NCBI GenBank assembly: GCA_028023455.1
Contig: JAQFVV010006728.1
Span: forward strand, 186,001-250,000
Reading direction: 5' to 3'
Origin: Epiperipatus broadwayi
Lineage: Eukaryota; Onychophora; Udeonychophora; Euonychophora; Peripatidae
DNA length: 64,000 bases
In this document: in pieces, positions 56,346-64,000 of the stretch
How the letters are laid out: each line of letters opens with the position of its first letter
Numbering within the stretch: position 1 is the first letter of the stretch
Position numbers and translations under genes: made by a program
The notes under the pieces: generated by a model
Told to the model about the DNA's origin: nothing
Seen by the model: the letters and a program-made list of their open reading frames with translations, nothing else
Databases searched by the model: none

Positions 56346-59300
56346 TGCCAATATACTTTTTAAAAAAATATTTAAGAAAATTTAATTTTTAATGAGTGTT
56401 ATTTTAAAAAAGAAGGATCAATAATTAAGAGTATACATATCGTTCATATGTAAGATTTAAAATATGAATAAATATAATATATATTTACAGAGCAATGAGA
56501 TATTGACTTGTTAATGTTTTATAATCTAGATATATATTTAAAATGTTTACAAGTAGATACTATGTTGTTGTTTTGTAATTAAAAAATAGAGAGAAATACG
56601 CTTATGTATGTGGATAAATAATAAATAAAATTTGATTTATAATAATTAATGTATGTTGTTTATTCAAATACACATCAAAAGATAAAAAATGAGTTAATGT
56701 GTTATAGTGTTTATTGTATATTAATACGGTATATTTTATTCATTTGTGTGATTTTTTATTACTTAAAGGGATAAAAAATAATAGTACATAATAAATATCT
56801 AATTTTATTAGATCCAACCACAATTTTCTTAAAGCGTTCCTCAACAATAATTGATATTTTGTATTAGTAAGCAGTCAAGTAGATACAATGTTTCCCTTAT
56901 TTATACAGTCAAATGGGATAACATCTATACTGAAATATAATTATTATAGATTTATTGTAATGTAGATTTATATATATTACACTTTGCATTACAATTAGCG
57001 AATTTTCTGCACTCTATTACAAATAATTTATTAAACTACAGATTATCATTAACCATAGTAATAAACTTTAACCCCAATTAATTCAGTTTCATTCTCTTTA
57101 TTCCATGTGTAGTATCTTTTATATATATATATATATTATTAATCAATATATATATAAATTATTACTCAATGTCTGTATTCCAATTACCGTATTAATTATT
57201 GTATTGTTTTGAATATATATATATTCAAAACATGCACTCCAACACATACCCACAGATTTCTGATGTGATTGATTTCAAAACTGAGAGTGATAAAAGTTTG
57301 ATACTTGTAAATGTAAATGCAATAATTATATATGTGTGTATGTGCACACATAAAAGCTTATGTATAAGATATATGAATGTAGAAGAAATATTGTCATGTC
57401 GGAAAAAGTATATATGGTAACTTTAACTAACTAACACACTAAAGCATAGCCTCAAACATCATGGATGTAGTCTTATATTGATACTATATTAGGTCTTAAA
57501 TAAATATTTTAATCTAATGTGACATAATTTAAAGTTTTATGCACATAACAGTATAATATTACTACTAATAAAATAGGTCAACAATACTTTTAAGATTAAG
57601 ATGCTTCATCATGACCTTTGTTTTTAGTTTTCAATCTATAAATTTTGGGTATTCAATCATTACATCAATTAGTATATAATTATGAAGATAAAAAACTCTT
57701 CCATCTTGATTCTTCATTTTTTATATTGAAAGTAGCTGGTCAGTTTACATAAATTATAGATTTGGAGAACTTGTATAAATATACTTTTCCGGATACTTTT
57801 AATTAAAATAATGATTTATTACTAATATAACAAAAAATAATATAAAAAAATTAATTAATACTTTTATGTAAATAGCTGACTATAAAGTTAAAAAATAAAC
57901 TCATTAAGAAACATATTGTCTCATTTCATTAAAACATTTGAAGCCTTCTTGATTGATTGTCTTTTTGATTTTTATAACTTCAAATGCTTTAATTAAACAA
58001 CACAACATATTTATAATCAAATTTTTTTTACTTTTTAATTAGCTTTTTACATAAAAACATTATTTTTTTGATTTTTAGTTGTAAAAAAGCATATAATTTC
58101 AATATTAATAAAATTATTTTCTTTGCCAGTCTCTTTCAATCATTTTTTAATTATGTTTCTTGTTCTCTTCATAAAAGAGCATCTATTTTTAATGATTTTG
58201 ACAGTTCATTTTTTCATTTTGATTTTGGAAATGAAAAAATCCACATATTTAATACACTAACCTTTCTTTACACATTTTCTATTTTTTTCACAAAATATTT
58301 ATGAAGTATTAATTATTTCAGAAGAATAATTCAGATTTTAGTAGAAAATATGTACTTTTAATTAATTAAATTAATCAATATTAACAAAATTTTACACTAC
58401 AAGCATAATATTTCTGTAGTCTCACTTGTTAAGGATTTTTTCCTGAGAAAGATAAGGGTGCAAGTTAGAGTTCTAAATGGGAACATATATTTTTATTGCT
58501 AAAGATTCAAAAATGTGGACATCCTGACAAAAACACAGACAATAATGTGAATATCACAGCAGAAATAAAAACTGGGCAAGTTAATATAAAAGCATTTCAT
58601 ACAATTAAATTATTTAATCTTACAACTAACAATAAGAAAAATTTAAGTATAAAACTTTATGCTGATTTTCTTTTTATTATTAATGTTAATGCAAAATTTT
58701 GACATTTTTTTAACAATATATATTATTTATTAAAAATATGGATGGACATATTGTATTTAGATATAATTAAGTTCATCAAAATTGTACCCCATCTAGATTC
58801 CTATCAGGCTTATGTCTAAAAAATAACATGCTTTATTATCACAACTTATACTTTTAGGGTGTAATACATGAACTTATCTAGTGTTAAATGTCAAAAGTAA
58901 AAAAATCTAATTATATTTAATTTGGTTTTTTCATATTATTCTATCATTGCACACATATAACTATATTATTTGGAGTGAGAATTTTGCCACCAATTTTCTA
59001 TCTGATGATTTTATCATCCAATTCCAAATAAGTTGTACTGTATTTAATATTCACAACTATTTTATTATGTTCATATTTTTTATATTTATAATGTTAACTC
59101 ACACATATTCAGTCATATATATATATAATTTATCATAAATAAAATTTCTGTATCAGTTTCAATAACATTATCTATATTGTCATATCACTGTGAAGTGATA
59201 AGACAAACTCTTTTTGAAAGGAAAGTCCTATACATGAATAAACAAAGCTGCAGTTAATTTTCAATGAACTGTATTTATTGCAATGTAATTTATGTTTTAT

Positions 59301-59835
59301 CTAAGAGCATGGGTTATTGGCATTCTGTATCTATTTGCCAGGTTAATCTTATAACTCTCAAAGAATTGAAAATTACACATTGCTTTGTTTAATAACCTTT
59401 TAGTGAACATTAATTTATCAATTTAAATAATTTAACAGATGATTGTAATAAGATTACATTTCAAAGAAAAATTCAATCACTATATTTTAATGCAAGTATA
59501 CAAATTGTTTTCAATCTTGTGTATGTTGAGAATTAAGTATTATAATTGTCGTATTTAATTTTAATATTTTATTTTTTAGTAAAAATTGTAATTATTACTC
59601 CAGTTTTAACATGTTTGAGAAATTACAAATTACTTCATCTACTGTCAAATTAATACAAACATAATGAAAATATTTTTAATTTGCATCACGCTCTTACCAC
59701 TATAATATCATCTTTTTATATTACTTTAATATCACTATTTGTTTTCACTAATTTTAAGAAATACATTTTTTTTTCAAGGCAAATTCTTTAAGTGTTCATA
59801 CCCTTCTTACAAGTGTTGATTTTTCTTATAACATT
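56346..59835. other. AT-rich DNA without a recognisable gene
   Basis: Low complexity with short (TA)n near 57120 and 59115. The small open frames are scattered, AT-driven and show no domain. Confidence 0.5.
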
Positions 59836-59839
59836 AATT

Positions 59840-60065
59840 CTATATTTATTAGTCATTCATTAGACTAGAGATTATCCAAAAATGAATAATATTTCTGTAG
59901 TGTAACTTTTACAACATTGCTCTCATGCAAGGTAGGGACTGATTTCTATTCACTTTTAACACATCCCTCCACAAGGTTATAAAGTGGATAGAAACCAGTC
60001 CCTACCTTGTGTGAGGGTGGTATAGTGAAAGTTATACTATAGAAATATTATTCATTATTAGTTTT
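59840..60065. repeat. Foldback repeat related to 33416-33560
   Basis: The left arm AATGAATAATATTTCTGTAG...AAGGTAGGGACTG pairs with the right arm CCAGTCCCTACCTTGTG...CTATAGAAATATTATTCATT. In each arm CACAAGG/CCTTGTG encloses GATAGAAACCAGTCCC. That retains a GAAAC-C but has no CTGANGA, so a hammerhead origin is only a guess. Confidence 0.75.
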
Positions 60066-60785
60066 CTTAATGGTATATACACAGTTCTTCCTTTGGCACA
60101 CAAGCATTTGTGCAGAATAGTCAGTAAGCAGATATGACATCCTTAGCAACTATATGCAATACTTTACCAGTAATTATATTTCTATATAGACAGTGTCTTA
60201 ATTAAGATTTTTATTTGGTACAAATTTTGATGAGATATTTAGTAAATGACTTCTTTATTGTTGGGTTGAAAGTGCTAATGATAAATTATAGTGTTTAATA
60301 CTGGCTTAACTTTGTTCCACTGAAGAATTTAATGTCAACTTTTAGTCTTGTGATTCCTTCTGCTAATTCTCTGGGAAGTTATATACTCAAAATTTTACAA
60401 CACCTGACTCTCATTCTCAATTAATAACTAACAGCTCATTTCACCATAATTGATTTACAATGGTGTTGTTTTTATTCATTTATATAAATACAATATTCTC
60501 ATGCAATAATCCATGTTGTCAAAAATCACAAGCAAATTACATGATTTTCAAAATAATGTTGATTGTTGTTCTCACCAATATCTTGTTTTTGAGTCAGTTT
60601 TGTGTCATTTTTTTTTTTATATAATATTTAATTTAATTTTTTAAAATTTTATCCTTGAAAAAAGTTAATTTAAAAGTATATTTTTCTTTTTTCTCCAAAT
60701 TTGCAATATTTCAGTTTTAATTAATAATTTGTTAAACGCATACTCATTTGCATACTCATTACATAAGTAATATATATTAAGCCTA
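60066..60785. other. AT-rich DNA without a recognisable gene
   Basis: Nothing recognised. Confidence 0.55.
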
Positions 60786-60787
60786 TA

Positions 60788-60850
60788 TAACCTTAAGACC
60801 ATGCGCCTAGATGCGACAGTAGGGATACCTTAACGCAAGATTAACGATTT
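60788..60850. repeat. Fragment sharing the end sequence of the palindrome at 29750
   Basis: AACCTTAAGACCATGCGCCTA is close to AACCTTAGTATATGCGCCTA at 29750, and ACGCAAGATT follows in both. It is a degenerate copy or end fragment without the inverted arm. Confidence 0.5.
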
Positions 60851-63800
60851 TAAAAGTCAAAAATCAAAGCTCTTTATTATAAATTAATTATTAAAATAAA
60901 TAAAAATATTGTTCTTTCTTTAAAATAAAATTTCATTTCATACTGTATAAGTTTCACATATATATTAGGTTCAATAATATTTGAATATCAATAAAGTAAT
61001 CTAAGCATTTCTAAGAAAAAATAAAATAAGAGTGTTTTTATTTATTTGTTGAAGAATTTCAAGTGCAATTTTTTATTTGCTTTATTCCACAATAAATATT
61101 GAACGCTATTGCCATTACGCTTTTATATTTTAGTCATTTTCACTTACTTTCTATACTGAAACAAAATATGATCTAAATTCTCAAGTCTGTCTATATAACT
61201 CGTGGATTATGAACTGGCTGGTTTTGTAATATTTAATTGTTTTTTATGCATTCACATATCTGATTAACTTCTCTATAGACTGACATGCATGCATGTTTAA
61301 ATAACAGTTTTTATTTTAAATATATTTTATAACCTGTATTACAATTACAAGTTAACACCAATTGCAGAATAACAGCTTGTAGTGTCCACCCCCTCCTTCA
61401 TATTGACTATATTTATTAATCGATATGGTTGATTGACATTAATTTCAACCCCAAAATGCTGAATTGTATGACTGTTAAAAGGTGTGATTGTCATTTTGAT
61501 AGCATACTAAACCTTTCACCTGCAATAATTTTTATTGCAGAAACTTTAATTTTATTTTATTATATGACTCTATATTTTGATTCATTTCGAATTCATTTAT
61601 TTTTTTCTTTTCACTCTTTTAAAAGTTTTCATTGACGTCTTTTTGCAAAAATCATTTATTTATTTTTAAAGTATTAATTGTTTAGGGCTTTAAAATTCCC
61701 TAACATCTTTTCCAGTTCTTTACGAATAAACACGATTCAAATTTTGAATTTTAGTAAATCAGAATCGCATGATTATAATACATGACGTCTGTACGATTGC
61801 TCCTGTGATCTTTCTTATGTGTGCAGTGGTTATGTGCATTTGGTAAATTAAATTAAATTATTGTTAAATTTATGGATACATGCTTTTCTTTGATTTAACA
61901 AGATATAATATATTCCCAAGTCAGAAACCTCATCATCGATAATGCCATCACATATCTGTCAAAAATGGAATGCTTAAATATTTTCACATTATCTTCTAAT
62001 TTTGTAATCATAAAAGTTGATCCATGTTTCTTCTGTCAATCATTACTATCTCAATATTGTGAGAGGCAGTACAACAAATTTAATCATGTGCACACGAATA
62101 TAATGCTATATACCATGGGTAATTAATTCGATGTAAGAGAAAAATATATAATAAATAATTGAGCTGAGAATCATTTTCTTAGCACTGGAATTTATGTTCT
62201 ATATTGATAGAATGGGAATATATAAATGAGATATTCTTTTTTTAATTCTATATAAATCAGTAATTTTTCTACATAACAATTTTATTATTAAACGTATATG
62301 CATGCTGGAAGCAATCACTTGTAAGTTTACAATCTTTGATGATCAATCACATTAGAGCCAGTAACCAATAAATTCTCAGACTCAGCTTTTTTAATAAATC
62401 TTTTAAAAATACACATACACTTCACACCCTCCTTCCATTCTTTCAACACTATAAATAGCAAACTTTCTTGCCCACTTTTCTTCATCGTTTTCCCAAATGG
62501 ATTTTAATTATCTCTCATCCTCCAATTAAAAATGATTTCTTTCCTGATAACTAAAATTCTATAAAGTCACTCATGGTTGTTTTGAAACCATTGAAATATT
62601 TGCTTTTTGAAGTGTAGGATATTTGAAATTTTTATTAATGATTTGTTACCATTTTTGAAGACATTAAGGAATAAATTGTTTTTCTTTATATTTTTGTTTT
62701 TGATGCTTTATATTAGCAAGAACTTTGTATTTACCATTATAAGTTTAAAGATAGAATGTCAGAGCATATTATCCAGGTAACAAAATCCAATGGATTCATT
62801 AAAGGCATTTATTATAGTTAACAATTCCCTTGATCTGGCTAACTCATCTATTATCGGTTAAGTATATTATAAAAACTTACTCAGAGTCTTCACAGAGGTT
62901 AAATTGTGATTTTAACATGAATATCAAATATTTATCTGTTTCTACTTTTGATGACTCAATTTAGTCATAGTCAGATAAAGTGACTAGTTTTTCCACCATA
63001 GGAAATTTCTAATTTTCCAAATCATTAATATAGTTTCTGGAATTGGTTTGCTGAAATAGTTAAGCAGTGATAAACTTAAAAAAATATTGTACATTATTAT
63101 CAAGTATTTCTTTTTATGCAAAGTGGAATGACTTTAATAATTTATGAAAAATATCCTATTACTGTGGAAAAATTATATATATATATATATATGTTATATT
63201 GAGTGACATGATTTTAAAGCAGATATTCCATTTACACACTATTGAAAGTGTGAAAGAATACATTTCAGGTCATTAAACCATTAGTAAAACAGTTCTTCTA
63301 TTATCATATAAATATTAGATCAGTATAGATATTTATATAAATTATTAACTTTTCCACTATACATTCAGCATTTATCACTGTCTGGTTTTGCTAAATTATC
63401 TAACAATCTTAATCATTATACAAAAAAAAAAAAAAAGAAATGAACATAACCCACACAATCCACATATTCATATGTTATTTTAAATCACTTATTAATTATA
63501 TGTAATAACTTAATGAAATAAGAAAAAAATATTATATAAAAAACTATATAGATTGGATCATGAGATAAATAATAGAAAAAGACAAATGTATCAGAAATAT
63601 TCAAACATCGAAACAAATTAAAAGATACAATTAGATAAAAAAATCCAAGCAAAAGTATGAATTAACATAAGTGAAAAGTAGAATGAAATATAGAAAAGAA
63701 ATTGTAAAAAAATTGATTTATTTTAAATGCAAACAGAATCAATAAAGGTTGGAAAATGATTAAGAGTTTAAAGTAAGAGAAAAGAAAAATGAATACCACC

Positions 63801-64000
63801 AATTACTATAAAAGGAATAATATTTTGAAATTTTTTAACAGAAAATAGGATAAAATTTAAATAGATGAATGAAGAATGAAATATATAAATGATAAAATAT
63901 TCTGTAACATTAAAAGATGCCAAAGTATTAATGGTATGCAAATCAGCAAATAACTGAAAGACTCCTTGCCCTGGTAAACTTTCATTTGAATAATGCAAAT
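60851..64000. other. AT-rich DNA without a recognisable gene
   Basis: Low complexity; (TA)n near 63174, A run at 63422. No RNA gene or domain-bearing frame is seen. The minus-strand frame at 63768-63998 is cut near the window edge and is unremarkable. Confidence 0.5.

Noticed and set aside
59840-60065. Hammerhead inside the 59.9-kb foldback
   Set aside because: GAAACC and a closing stem are present, but no sequence resembles CTGANGA closely enough.

Overview
This is AT-rich nuclear DNA from a metazoan, probably an invertebrate. The evidence is its elements: two Penelope-like elements (PLEs) with GIY-YIG endonuclease remains, an RTE-type LINE, other LINE remains, Ty3/gypsy-type LTR elements, (TA)n tracts, and small repeats carrying hammerhead-ribozyme cores. 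No bacterial gene organisation is present. No host gene can be called with confidence. The best candidate is one short exon-like ORF at 41164-41345 that ends on a splice-donor-like sequence.

Layout. 1-600: large inverted repeat, one arm interrupted by a 48-bp insertion. 1588-9980: Ty3/gypsy-type element with 2.13-kb LTRs about 99% identical to each other, but with broken gag and pol. 10990-12190: a TATA-containing, promoter-like segment, possibly a solo LTR. 12199-18977: a second LTR element on the minus strand with a tRNA-Pro-like primer site, a gag-like coiled-coil ORF and no recognisable pol, so probably non-autonomous. 20260-20770: degenerate array of a motif that resembles an LTR end plus a tRNA-Lys primer site. 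20945-21834, 23088-23255, 30289-30521, 37895-38094, 45607-46515, 51283-51690 and 52875-53505: small repeats that carry hammerhead cores or are relatives of those that do. 34089-37010: RTE-type LINE, minus strand, decayed. 43680-45060 and 49697-50360: two 5'-truncated PLEs. 45140-45530: LINE endonuclease fragment. 53600-55730: decayed LINE with reverse transcriptase and a 3' zinc finger. The rest is AT-rich DNA with microsatellites and foldback repeats.

Main result. The window holds several families of small non-autonomous repeats with type-I-like hammerhead cores. The best cores (51525-51565 +, its mirror 51463-51503 -, and 52881-52924 +) have CTGANGA and GAAA boxes, a paired stem II, a very short stem III and a 5-6 bp stem I. 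Two families occur as units of about 454 and 466 bp with ribozymes at the unit junctions, which is the architecture described for animal retrozymes. Three insertions are bounded by 11-13 bp target duplications and a fourth by an imperfect 17-bp one. In one case an unoccupied copy of the target lies in the opposite arm of a foldback. The two PLEs in the window are plausible relatives of the mobilising machinery: their 3' regions carry decayed hammerhead-like motifs, and one also has a tRNA-like segment. That functional link is inference.

Limits: all coordinates, pairings and identities were worked out by eye. No database search, folding program or alignment was run.
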